Shown one piece after another: positions 1 to 7,464 of a stretch of 64,000 bases of DNA. The number at the start of each line of letters is the position of its first letter. The first letter of the stretch is position 1. The stretch is from Azoarcus sp. L1K30 (lineage in GTDB: Bacteria > Pseudomonadota > Gammaproteobacteria > Burkholderiales > Rhodocyclaceae). A model generated the notes under the pieces. That model saw only the letters and a list, made by a program, of their open reading frames with translations, did not search any database and was not told the origin of the DNA. A program made the translations under genes and the position numbers. The DNA lies in the NCBI RefSeq assembly GCF_018122735.1, contig NZ_JAGRRD010000001.1, positions 4,495,318-4,559,317 on the forward strand, read 5' to 3'.

Positions 1-64
1 GCGGGGCGATGGCAGCTTCGTCGACGTGGGCGCTCGAGGCGATGAATTTGTCGCTGGCGTTCAT
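1..64 (-). CDS. thiC: ThiC (HMP-phosphate synthase), N-terminal fragment
   Basis: Only the first 21 codons lie in the window; the gene continues past the left edge. The peptide begins MNASDKFIASSAHVDEAAIA, which resembles the variable N-terminus of betaproteobacterial ThiC, the radical-SAM enzyme converting aminoimidazole ribotide to hydroxymethylpyrimidine phosphate for thiamin. An AGGAG Shine-Dalgarno sits about 7 nt before the ATG. It lies 94 bp downstream of thiD on the same strand behind a TPP riboswitch, and such a position fits thiC. The conserved PNSRK/VPMREI region of ThiC would be just outside the window, so identity rests on the N-terminal peptide and context. Confidence 0.6.
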   Translation of the reverse strand, partial: MNASDKFIASSAHVDEAAIAP

Positions 65-158
65 GGTTTGTCTCCTGAGGGGGTGGGTTCGTGGGCCGGC
101 GTGGAAGTACGCGTCCGGCAGGTTGTTATTGGTAGGCGGGCTGCCGGCGGCGCAGGCA

Positions 159-1022
159 TCACGCGCCGGCGTGTGGCCACATGGCGTGAAAATGGTGCAC
201 GGGTCCGTGTCCGCGACCGACAGCCAGCTCGCCTGAATGCGCAATCGCACCAAGAAGCCACTGCCGCGCCTGACGGACGGCGGACTCCACCGGCCGGAAG
301 CCGCCCGCCTGGCGAGGCAGCAGCGCAGCAATGGCCGACGACAGCGTACAGCCGGTGCCGTGGGTGTTCCTGGTCTCGACACGCGGTGCAGGCAGTTCAA
401 CCATCCGGTCGCCGTCGAACAGCAGGTCTGTCAGATCGTTGCCGGGCAGATGCCCGCCCTTGAGCAGCACCCAGCGCTCGCTCGACAATGGCAGCAGTTC
501 GCGCAGGCGCTCGGCGGCGCGATACATTTCCTTGACCGACTCGGGGGCACGCTGCTCGAGCAGCACGCCGGCTTCGGGCAGATTGGGGGTGATCATGAAG
601 GCTTGCGGAAAAAGTGCATCGCGCATCATAGTGATGGCGCTTTTCGCGAGCAGCGAGTCGCCACTTTTTGCGACCATAACCGGGTCCAGCACGACATTGT
701 CTGCGCGCCAATGGGCGAGCCGATCAGCGACTGCAGCGGTGACCTCGGCACTACCGAGCATGCCGATCTTGGTCGCGTGCAGGGTCACATCGGCAAACAG
801 GGTGTCGATCTGCAGGCGCAGGAAGTCGATCGGCGGAACGTGGACGCCGGTCACTGCTTGCGTATTCTGTGCAGTCAGGGCAGCGACCACGGCGCAGCCA
901 TAGGCGCCCAGCGCGGAAAAGGTCTTCAGATCGGCGAGCACACCAGCGCCGCCGGACGGATCGACGCCGGCGATGGAAACAACGTTCGGAACGGTACTCG
1001 AGTGAACAGGTGATGGCTTCAT
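159..1022 (-). CDS. thiD: Hydroxymethylpyrimidine/phosphomethylpyrimidine kinase ThiD
   Basis: Cytoplasmic kinase phosphorylating HMP and HMP-P to HMP-PP, the pyrimidine half of thiamin. The 287-residue protein has the ribokinase-fold signatures of the family: GVDPSGGAG near residues 19-27, VLDPVM near 111-116, TPNLPEA near 145-151, and the anion-hole/catalytic GTGC at about 222-225. Length is slightly above the usual 260-275. The ATG is 8 nt after a GTAGGGAA Shine-Dalgarno that is itself the 3' end of the TPP riboswitch, so expression should fall when TPP is plentiful. First gene of a minus-strand operon continuing into thiC. Confidence 0.95.
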   Translation of the reverse strand: MKPSPVHSSTVPNVVSIAGVDPSGGAGVLADLKTFSALGAYGCAVVAALTAQNTQAVTGVHVPPIDFLRLQIDTLFADVTLHATKIGMLGSAEVTAAVADRLAHWRADNVVLDPVMVAKSGDSLLAKSAITMMRDALFPQAFMITPNLPEAGVLLEQRAPESVKEMYRAAERLRELLPLSSERWVLLKGGHLPGNDLTDLLFDGDRMVELPAPRVETRNTHGTGCTLSSAIAALLPRQAGGFRPVESAVRQARQWLLGAIAHSGELAVGRGHGPVHHFHAMWPHAGA

Positions 1023-1030
1023 GCTTGCGT

Positions 1031-1108
1031 TTCCCTACGCCGGTACAAGCCGGGTCAGGTTCGAAGGGTCTCTCTCAGCACGCACCGAGTGTGCGGGCAC
1101 CCCCAACG
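1031..1108 (-). promoter_or_regulatory. TPP riboswitch (THI element) controlling thiD-thiC
   Basis: Read on the minus strand, this leader contains the THI-box landmarks in order: GGGGTGCCC at the 5' side, a short variable hairpin, CTGAGAGAGACCC, TTCGAACCTGACC, a variable stem (CCGGCTTGTACCGG) and GCGTAGGG at the 3' end. The flanking CGTT and AACG could close helix P1. The aptamer's last bases are the thiD Shine-Dalgarno, and only 8 nt separate it from the ATG. There is no room for a terminator, so control is most likely translational. Confidence 0.95.
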
Positions 1109-1116
1109 GCAGATGG

Positions 1117-1145
1117 ACGATACTGGATGAAGCGGTGCGTGACAA
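1117..1145 (-). promoter_or_regulatory. Sigma-70-type promoter for the thi operon
   Basis: On the minus strand TTGTCA (5 of 6 consensus) is followed after exactly 17 nt by TATCGT (4 of 6). Transcription would start near position 1110, immediately ahead of the riboswitch 5' strand. Position relative to the riboswitch is the main support. Confidence 0.6.
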
Positions 1146-1281
1146 GGGATGTGTCGCCGTGTTCCGGCGTGGCCAGGGTCGAGTGACGATCAAACATTTT
1201 CCTCACCCGCACCCGCACCCGGCGCCGGCAAGATGCACAGCCGCCGGCGTCATCGGACGAACCGGCATGCGCGCGCAGACC

Positions 1282-2076
1282 TTAACCGAGGCGGCGCAGG
1301 TACTCGCGTGTGAAAATGCGCTCCGGGAGGTCTTTCAGCACCATGTTTGAGTAGCTCAGGACGGAGATTTCGCCCTTCTTCAGCGCATCTTCCATGACCA
1401 GTCGGGTGGGGCGGATGCGGCCGGCGAGTTCCTTGAACGCCTCGTAACGACAGGTCTTGAGCAGACGGCCGGAAAGGGCGTAGAACTCAGCCTTGAGCGG
1501 ACGCCCGTCCTTTTCCGCGACCCAGTACTTGACCTTGGCGTAGGTGACGCCGCGATCAACCGCCGTAAGTTCGAGTACATGCGTCGACACGCCGTCCAGC
1601 GTTTCGGTGCCCGTCAGTCTCGGGGTGTAGTCGCCAGTGAAGTTTGCACGTGCGAGGTCGCCGTTCGATACCTGGCCCGTCAGGCGTTGCGCGAGCGACA
1701 GTCGTACCGGCTGCGATACGCTGGGCATGAATATCCACAGGTCGCGACCGCGCATCAGCAGCGCCTGGCCACGCTCGGAGGCCGGCTCCAGTGTCAGCAC
1801 GATGGTGTTCTCGTTGCCGCGCGACAGAATGCGGAAAGTGCGCGATTCGCCCGCCTGGCCGTCGCTGAAATTCTGCACTTCGATTTCGGTCTGGAAGCTG
1901 TCGCGCGGGAAGCGGATCTCGTCTGCCTTGGCCACGATCCGGACTGCGGCCTCATCAACGACCTCTGCCGGGGGGCTCTCGTCGGCGGCGACCGCCGTTC
2001 CGAGGAGCGCAGGGGTCATCAGCGATGTGGCGAGCATGCCAAGGAATTTCCGGCGGGAGCGGAAGGGATGGGTCAT
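1282..2076 (-). CDS. LolA-like outer-membrane lipoprotein-sorting family protein with Tat-like signal
   Basis: 264-residue predicted periplasmic protein. The N-terminus contains SRRKFLGM followed by a hydrophobic stretch ending AVAA, matching a twin-arginine signal. The mature part (SFQTEIEVQNFSDGQ..., RGRDLWIFMPSVSQPVRLS, GRLLKTCRYEAFKEL) resembles the LolA/LolB-like fold of the 'outer membrane lipoprotein-sorting protein' family, which binds lipophilic cargo in the periplasm. The start at 2076 was chosen because AGAGGAT lies 9 nt upstream and it gives a clean signal peptide; an upstream in-frame ATG at 2151 would overlap the divergent ABC gene. Families of this kind usually work with an ABC exporter, consistent with the ATPase 43 bp away on the other strand. 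Confidence 0.8.
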   Translation of the reverse strand: MTHPFRSRRKFLGMLATSLMTPALLGTAVAADESPPAEVVDEAAVRIVAKADEIRFPRDSFQTEIEVQNFSDGQAGESRTFRILSRGNENTIVLTLEPASERGQALLMRGRDLWIFMPSVSQPVRLSLAQRLTGQVSNGDLARANFTGDYTPRLTGTETLDGVSTHVLELTAVDRGVTYAKVKYWVAEKDGRPLKAEFYALSGRLLKTCRYEAFKELAGRIRPTRLVMEDALKKGEISVLSYSNMVLKDLPERIFTREYLRRLG

Positions 2077-2119
2077 GAGTGGTATCCTCTTGGCGTTTTC
2101 ATAACTGTGTGGCGATGCC

Positions 2120-2869
2120 ATGCCGCTTGTTCGAGTCGAAAATGTCAGCAAGCACTATCGTCTTGGCGATCAGGATGTTCAAGCCTTGGACGACATCTCG
2201 CTCGCGATCGAGCCCGGGGTCTTTCTTGCCATTGCCGGTCCGTCGGGCAGCGGCAAGTCGACCCTGCTCAATATTATCGGCTGCATCGACACCCCGAGCA
2301 CTGGCAGGGTGATCATAAACGGCCACGATGTGTCCGGCCAGACGCCCGACCAACTTGCCGACGTCAGGGCGCGGACGCTCGGGTTCATTTTTCAGACCTT
2401 CAATCTGCTGCCGGTGCTCTCAGCAGAGGAAAACGTCGAGTATCCGCTGCTGCAGTTGCCGGAGCTGGGCAAGGCCGAGCGCAAGGAGCGTGTGGCGCAT
2501 TATCTGGGCATGGTCGGACTGACGAAGTACGCCGACCATCGTCCGAACCAGCTCTCCGGCGGGCAGCGGCAGCGGGTGGCGATTGCGCGGGCACTGGCGA
2601 CGCATTCGAAGATGGTGCTAGCCGACGAGCCGACGGCAAATCTCGACAGCAAGACCGGTGCGAGCATCCTGCGCCTGATGAAGGATATCAATCGCAAGTA
2701 TGGCACCACCTTCGTGTTTTCGACCCATGACCGCAAGGTCATGAACATGGCCGACCGTCTTGTCCGGATTGCGGATGGCCAGATCGTTGCGCTCGGGATG
2801 CGTGCGGAAGGGCGCTGGGTGTTCGTGCAGGACAAGCGCCCCCAGGGAGAAGAAGATCCGGAAGTCTAG
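2120..2869 (+). CDS. ABC transporter ATPase, LolD/MacB class
   Basis: 249-residue cytoplasmic nucleotide-binding subunit. Walker A GPSGSGKST at 40-48, Q-loop FQTFN near 91-95, signature LSGGQ at 145-149, Walker B MVLADEP at 165-171 and H-loop STHD near 201-204 are all intact. Sequence style (VENVSKHYRLGDQDVQALDD, NIIGCIDTPSTG) is that of LolD/MacB/FtsE-type ATPases that power FtsX-like permeases extracting lipids or lipoproteins. It lies between a LolA-like protein (divergent) and an outer-membrane barrel, suggesting one envelope-transport system. No cognate permease gene is present next to it. No convincing Shine-Dalgarno precedes the ATG. Confidence 0.9.
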   Translation: MPLVRVENVSKHYRLGDQDVQALDDISLAIEPGVFLAIAGPSGSGKSTLLNIIGCIDTPSTGRVIINGHDVSGQTPDQLADVRARTLGFIFQTFNLLPVLSAEENVEYPLLQLPELGKAERKERVAHYLGMVGLTKYADHRPNQLSGGQRQRVAIARALATHSKMVLADEPTANLDSKTGASILRLMKDINRKYGTTFVFSTHDRKVMNMADRLVRIADGQIVALGMRAEGRWVFVQDKRPQGEEDPEV

Positions 2870-2878
2870 GAGCAGGGA

Positions 2879-4198
2879 ATGCGAGTAGTGAAGGGAATGC
2901 TGGTAGCGGCGGCGTGCGCGGCGAGCACACTGGCGGCCGCGGGGGATGACCCCGAGCTGGATGCCTTGTTCGATATCGGCGCCTCGGCGCCGGCATCCGG
3001 CAGTGGTATCGCTCTGGGAGGTTATGCCGAATTCAGTGGTGCGTACACGACAGCGGCCAAAGGACACTGGTCGAAGCTGCGTGCGCGCACCGAATTGTCT
3101 GCCAACGGCAATGCGGGTGGCGGGATGAAGTGGCGGGTCACCGGCCGGCTCGAAGCCGATGCCGCGCAGAACCTCGAGGGTGATTTCTATCCCGATGCCG
3201 TGCGGCGCGATCAGCGCACCGACGCCGTGCTGCGGGAAGCCTATCTCGACCTTCCCGCGGGAGACTGGGAATTCCGGTTCGGCCGCCAGCAGGTCGTGTG
3301 GGGCGAGATGGTCGGTTTCTTCTTTGCCGATGTTGTATCCGCGCGCGACCTGCGCGAGTTCCTGCTGCCCGAATTCGAGTCGCTGAGAATTCCGCAGTGG
3401 GCGGCGCGTGCCGAGTATTTTGGCGCCGACACTCATTTCGAACTGCTGTGGGTACCGGTTGCCAGCTATGACCGCATCGGCAAGCCCGGCGCGGATTTCT
3501 ATCCCTATCCTGCGCAACTCGTTCCCAGTGGCGTCGCGGTCGTTGAAAAGAAGCCCGACCAGGATGGGCGAGACGGCAACTGGGGCTTGCGTGCATCCAG
3601 GTTGATTGACGGGTGGGATCTGTCGGCCTTCTACTACGACAGCCGGAACGTCGAGCCCTCCCTGTATCGTGTGTCCTTTGCGCCGGCGTATGAATTGCGC
3701 CATGATCGGATTCGCCAGTTCGGCGGAACATTCAGCAAGGACATGGGGCCGTTCGTGCTCAAGGGCGAGGTCGTGCATGCGAGCGGACGCCGCTTTATTT
3801 CGCTTGATCCTAATGCGCCGTTTGGCTTGAGAAAGTCCGATACCCTGGATTACGCCGTCGGCGTCGATGTGCCGGTCGGAAGCGATTGGCGCTTCAATGT
3901 GCAGTACTTCGAGCGCCTGCATTTCAACCACGCAGACGGGATGCTGGTCGAGCGCAACGAGCCTGGCGCGACCTTCCAGGCTGTACATACATTCGGCAGC
4001 GAGTTCGAATTCGAGTTTCTTGCCGCATCCAGCCTGATTCGGCGCGATTTTATGCTGCGACCGAAACTGACCTGGAAGTTTGCCCCGGAATGGCGTGCGC
4101 TGATGGGTGTCGATTACTTCGAAGGGCGCCATACGGCCCTGTTCGGGCGTTTCGACGACAGCGACAGGGTGTACTTCGAAGTCCGGCGCTGGTTCTGA
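2879..4198 (+). CDS. Outer-membrane beta-barrel protein (DUF1302/alginate-export-like)
   Basis: 439 residues. A Sec signal peptide (VVKGMLVAAACAASTLAAA) is followed by alternating amphipathic strands rich in aromatic residues (FRFGRQQVVWGEMVGFF, WDLSAFYYDSRNVEPSLYR). The chain ends VYFEVRRWF, a terminal aromatic residue typical of BAM-assembled barrels. It starts 9 nt after the ABC ATPase with an AGGAG Shine-Dalgarno, so the two are co-transcribed. Large barrels of this type accompany LolA-like protein/ABC modules and may form the outer-membrane exit or acceptor; substrate is unknown. A specific porin assignment cannot be made by eye. Confidence 0.75.
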   Translation: MRVVKGMLVAAACAASTLAAAGDDPELDALFDIGASAPASGSGIALGGYAEFSGAYTTAAKGHWSKLRARTELSANGNAGGGMKWRVTGRLEADAAQNLEGDFYPDAVRRDQRTDAVLREAYLDLPAGDWEFRFGRQQVVWGEMVGFFFADVVSARDLREFLLPEFESLRIPQWAARAEYFGADTHFELLWVPVASYDRIGKPGADFYPYPAQLVPSGVAVVEKKPDQDGRDGNWGLRASRLIDGWDLSAFYYDSRNVEPSLYRVSFAPAYELRHDRIRQFGGTFSKDMGPFVLKGEVVHASGRRFISLDPNAPFGLRKSDTLDYAVGVDVPVGSDWRFNVQYFERLHFNHADGMLVERNEPGATFQAVHTFGSEFEFEFLAASSLIRRDFMLRPKLTWKFAPEWRALMGVDYFEGRHTALFGRFDDSDRVYFEVRRWF

Positions 4199-4206
4199 GT
4201 AGCGCG

Positions 4207-4245
4207 CCAGCAACTGCTGCGGCCTAGCGCCGCAGCAGTTGCTGG
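4207..4245. terminator. Bidirectional hairpin between convergent genes
   Basis: A perfect 17-bp inverted repeat (CCAGCAACTGCTGCGGC and its complement) flanks the 5-nt loop CTAGC. It begins 9 bp after the barrel gene stop and covers the last codons of the minus-strand FeeM-like gene, whose TAG stop lies in the loop. There is no strong T-run on either side, so it may act as a strong structural barrier or 3' stabiliser rather than a textbook terminator. Confidence 0.65.
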
Positions 4246-5081
4246 GTCAACTGTTTCTGTAGTGCGAGCATCTGCGCCGGAGGCGCAAACAGTCGATACA
4301 GGCTGCGGGTCGCCGCCGCCGCTTTTCCAGCATGTTCGGCCAGAAGCTCATCGACTTCGTGCTGCGACATGTGCATGAGTATGGCCGGTGCGCCCACCCG
4401 TGGGCAGATGCGCTCCTCTCCGACCACGCGGTAGCCCAGCATGCGGCGGTAGAACCCAGCGTGGCGCGGGTGCACCTCGATGAACAGATCGGTCTTCCGG
4501 TAGATCAGGCGGGCCAGTACGTAGACCATCTGGAACAGGTCGGCCATGACTTCGGCGGAGTTGTGTTCGGGGTCCATCGCCATGCGCGTCACCTCACACA
4601 CGCGGCCGCCGGACTGTCGGGCAGCTTCGATTTCGGGATGGTAGAGCGTGTCGGCCATCAATCCGGTCGGGGAGTCGAGGCCGAGAGTGAGGGTGGCGAA
4701 GAAGTGGTCGCCACGACATGCTGCGATCGTGGTCTGGAACTCGGTGTGCTCGAGCTCGGGATGGTAGACGTGCAGACCCCGCGTCTGGTACATGCGCTCT
4801 ATCAGTGCTGTGATGTGCGGCTGCAGGCCGGTGAAGCCATTTGAGCAGCGGATGTGATATCCATCCCGAATCATGGCAAACTCGCCGCCTGCGTCCGAGG
4901 CGAGTAACGATTGATCCGCATTTTCGTCAGCCTGCCCAGGCAGCGCCTGACTGGCATCGTGGCGAGCGGAGTCGGGCTGCAGTTGGCTACGTAGATTCAT
5001 ACGTGGGTGTGCTGCGCGTCCTGGCTGGAAAATGTTGGTTGGAAAAGCGTTTCTACCAAAGCATGCGACTTTAGTCATCAT
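4224..5081 (-). CDS. FeeM-type long-chain N-acyl amino acid synthase
   Basis: 285 residues from the ATG at 5081. The C-terminal 200 residues look like the FeeM/GNAT-related acyltransferase domain that joins an acyl-ACP to an amino acid: YHIRCSNGFTGLQPHITALIERMY, TTIAACRGDHFFATLTLGLDS, GGRVCEVTRMAMDPEHNSAEVM and LFIEVHPRHAGFYRRMLGYRVVG. The N-terminal 70 residues are low-complexity and probably disordered. The start is uncertain: GTG 5090, ATG 5081/5078, ATG 5000 and ATG 4874 are all in frame and none has a strong Shine-Dalgarno. The gene is divergent from the XrtA operon; XrtA loci often carry a related acyltransferase, and this one could supply an N-acyl amino acid signal or a modification. 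Confidence 0.75.
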   Translation of the reverse strand: MMTKVACFGRNAFPTNIFQPGRAAHPRMNLRSQLQPDSARHDASQALPGQADENADQSLLASDAGGEFAMIRDGYHIRCSNGFTGLQPHITALIERMYQTRGLHVYHPELEHTEFQTTIAACRGDHFFATLTLGLDSPTGLMADTLYHPEIEAARQSGGRVCEVTRMAMDPEHNSAEVMADLFQMVYVLARLIYRKTDLFIEVHPRHAGFYRRMLGYRVVGEERICPRVGAPAILMHMSQHEVDELLAEHAGKAAAATRSLYRLFAPPAQMLALQKQLTQQLLRR

Positions 5082-5100
5082 CGCTTTCACTTGCTGTAAT

Positions 5101-5114
5101 CAATTGTGTAATTG
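5101..5114. promoter_or_regulatory. Palindrome in the divergent FeeM/EPS promoter region
   Basis: CAATTGTGTAATTG is an inverted repeat (CAATT/AATTG around GTGT) in the AT-richer 124-bp spacer between divergent genes. It is a plausible operator. A weak sigma-70-like pair for the plus operon follows (TTGTTC, 17 nt, TATCTT near 5113-5141). Confidence 0.35.
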
Positions 5115-5205
5115 TTCCTTCGGGCTGTCTATCGTATCTTCGTAGCATGTGGGTAGTTTTCCGGGCGTATCATAGGCGTCGTTCCGAAACAGGGGTGGGT
5201 TGAAC

Positions 5206-5835
5206 ATGATCAAACAAGCTTTCATCGCGTGGGCGGGGTACCGTCGATTTCTGGGGCTGGCGCTTCTTGCCGGATTGCTTGGCGGCTGCGCGTCGTCCTT
5301 TCCACCCGCGCCGATGTCCGCTGCCGATGCCGAGTACAGCTATGTCATCGGTGCCGGTGATACGGTCAATATCGTTGTGTGGCGCAATCCTGAGCTGTCG
5401 ATGTCGGTGCCGGTCCGTCCCGACGGCAAGATCACGACACCGTTGGTCGAGGATCTGCCGGCGATGGGCAAGGACTCCACCACGCTTGCGCGCGATATCG
5501 AGAAGGCGTTGTCCAAGTTCATTCGCGAGCCGGTGGTTACCGTGATCGTGACCAGCTTCGTCGGGCCGTACAGCGAGCAGATCCGGGTCGTTGGTGAAGC
5601 AGCCAAGCCGCAGATTCTTGCCTACAAGCAGAAGATGACCCTGCTTGACGTGATGATCGCCGTGGGAGGCATCACCGAGTTCGCCGACGGTAACAGTGCG
5701 ACGATCCTGCGCACGAGCGAAGGCAACAAGCAGTACAGCGTCCGGATCAAGGATCTGATCAAGCGCGGTGACGTTTCGGCGAACGTCGAGATGCGTCCGG
5801 GTGATGTACTCATTGTTCCGCAAAGCTGGTTCTGA
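5206..5835 (+). CDS. XrtA-system polysaccharide export lipoprotein (Wza/EpsA-like)
   Basis: 209-residue outer-membrane export protein. The signal ends in lipobox LLGGC, giving lipidated Cys28. A polysaccharide export (Poly_export) domain follows, starting YVIGAGDTVNIVVWRNPELS, then a SLBB-like segment (IRVVGEAAKPQILAYKQKMTLLDVMIAVGG). It closely fits the PEP-CTERM-associated export family (TIGR03027, from memory). The ATG at 5206 follows AGGGGTGG by about 7 nt; the in-frame TTG at 5200 is less likely. First gene of the long plus-strand EPS operon; partners are the next two genes. Confidence 0.93.
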   Translation: MIKQAFIAWAGYRRFLGLALLAGLLGGCASSFPPAPMSAADAEYSYVIGAGDTVNIVVWRNPELSMSVPVRPDGKITTPLVEDLPAMGKDSTTLARDIEKALSKFIREPVVTVIVTSFVGPYSEQIRVVGEAAKPQILAYKQKMTLLDVMIAVGGITEFADGNSATILRTSEGNKQYSVRIKDLIKRGDVSANVEMRPGDVLIVPQSWF

Positions 5836-5907
5836 TTCTTTCCCATTCATCCAGTCCGGCGTGTCGTCCATTCGGGGCGCACGCTTGGGCGCGACCAAGA
5901 TTGATCC

Positions 5908-7452
5908 ATGGAAGAACTCGTAAGACAACTCGTCGGTTACCTGCGTGGCATGTGGCGCTTCCGCTGGTGGGGGCTGGCGCTTGCGTGGATTGTCGGTATT
6001 GTCGGCGGCGTGGTGATCTATACCATGCCCGACAAGTATGAGTCGTCGGCACGCGTATTCGTCGACACACAGTCCATCCTTCGGCCCCTGATGTCGGGCC
6101 TGGCAGTGCAGCCCAACGTCGACCAGCAGATTGCTATCCTGAGTCGCACCTTGATCAGTCGGCCTAACGTCGAAAAACTGATCACGATGGCGGATCTGGA
6201 TCTGGGCGTACGATCAGCCAGTCAGCGTGAAGCCTTGATCGAGACCTTGACCAGAGGTTTGCAGATCCGCGGGACCGGGCGTGACAACCTGTTTACACTG
6301 GCCTATTCGGACGAGCAGGCAGAGCGTGCGCAGCGAATCGTGCAGGCGCTTGTGTCTCTCTTCGTTGAGTCGGGGCTGGGGGGAAAGCGGCAGGATACGG
6401 ACACTGCGCGCCGCTTCATCGAGGAGCAGATCAAGAACTACGAGCAAAAGCTGGTCGATGCGGAGAACCGGCTCAAGGAGTTCCGTCTCAAGAACATGGC
6501 CTTGCTCGGGGATGGCGCACGCGACTACGTGACACAGATAGCGCAACTTAATCAACAGCTTGCGCAAGCGCGCCTGGAGCTGCGCGAAGCCGAGAACTCT
6601 CGCGATTCGATGAAGCGGCAACTCGTCGGAGAAGATCCGGTGCTTCTTCCGCCCACGCCGAACGCGTCGAATGTTTCGATCCCGGAGATCGATGGCCGCA
6701 TCGACGCACTCAAGCGCAATTTGGACGACATGATGCAGCGTTTCACCGATCAGCATCCCGATGTGATCGGCGCGCGTCGTGTGATCGAGCAACTTGAGCA
6801 GCAAAAGCTGGCTGAAATCGAGGCGAGACGCAAAGCGGGACCCGCGCAGTTCGGATCACTCAATTCCAACCCTGTTTTCCAGCAGATGAAACTGTCGCTG
6901 GCCGAGTCCGAGTCTCGGGTGGCGTCGATGAAGGCACGGGTCAGCGAGTACGAGGCGAGACTTGCACAGCTGCAGAGTGCGGCAAAGATGTTGCCTGAAC
7001 TTGAGGCCGAGATGACGCAGCTCAATCGCGACTACGCAGTTCACAAGGCCAACTATGACAGCCTCGTCGCGCGTCGCGAATCGGCGAACATCGCGGTGGA
7101 GATGGACAATCAGTCGGGGATCGCGGAGTTCAGGCTGATCGATCCGCCCAGTCTTCCAGTCAAGCCATCGGCGCCCAATCGCCTGCTCCTGATGCCCATG
7201 GCTGGTATGGCGGGACTGGCGGTGGGACTGGCGCTGACTTTCCTGATCAGCCAGCTCAAACCATCCTTTACAGATGGCCGGAGTCTGCGCGAAGTGACGG
7301 GGTTGCCGGTTCTGGGGACGGTTTCGATGTTGTCGACACCGGAGCGGCGCAAGGCCAGGGTGCGCGGTCTGTTTGCGTTCGGCACCGGCCTTGCGGGGTT
7401 CGTCGGGGCGATTGCGGTGGCGACGGTCGTCTTGAACTTCATTCAGGGATAA
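5908..7452 (+). CDS. XrtA-system polysaccharide chain-length determinant (Wzz-like)
   Basis: 514-residue inner-membrane protein. An N-terminal transmembrane helix (WWGLALAWIVGIVGGVVIYT, about 20-39) is followed by a long periplasmic region with heptad coiled coils (about 165-400, for example EEQIKNYEQKLVDAENRLKE), then a helix near 428-450 and a final helix near 490-512. This is the layout of the PEP-CTERM chain-length family (TIGR03007). It would control polymer length together with the tyrosine kinase encoded 12 bp downstream. The ATG follows a 72-bp spacer with no clear Shine-Dalgarno. Confidence 0.93.
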   Translation: MEELVRQLVGYLRGMWRFRWWGLALAWIVGIVGGVVIYTMPDKYESSARVFVDTQSILRPLMSGLAVQPNVDQQIAILSRTLISRPNVEKLITMADLDLGVRSASQREALIETLTRGLQIRGTGRDNLFTLAYSDEQAERAQRIVQALVSLFVESGLGGKRQDTDTARRFIEEQIKNYEQKLVDAENRLKEFRLKNMALLGDGARDYVTQIAQLNQQLAQARLELREAENSRDSMKRQLVGEDPVLLPPTPNASNVSIPEIDGRIDALKRNLDDMMQRFTDQHPDVIGARRVIEQLEQQKLAEIEARRKAGPAQFGSLNSNPVFQQMKLSLAESESRVASMKARVSEYEARLAQLQSAAKMLPELEAEMTQLNRDYAVHKANYDSLVARRESANIAVEMDNQSGIAEFRLIDPPSLPVKPSAPNRLLLMPMAGMAGLAVGLALTFLISQLKPSFTDGRSLREVTGLPVLGTVSMLSTPERRKARVRGLFAFGTGLAGFVGAIAVATVVLNFIQG

Positions 7453-7464
7453 GCGGATAACCCG

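Noticed and set aside
1201-1224. Tandem CACCCG-like repeat near the 3' end of the LolA-like gene spacer
   Set aside because: Only three imperfect hexamers; no array structure or spacer pattern.
2618-4213. 531-codon open frame on the minus strand across the ABC ATPase and barrel genes
   Set aside because: Shadow of two well-supported plus-strand genes; low-complexity translation without domain features, as expected in GC-rich DNA.
4430-4450. GGCGGTAG match to the ops/JUMPstart core
   Set aside because: Lies inside a coding region on the wrong strand for any downstream EPS operon and lacks the rest of the JUMPstart element.
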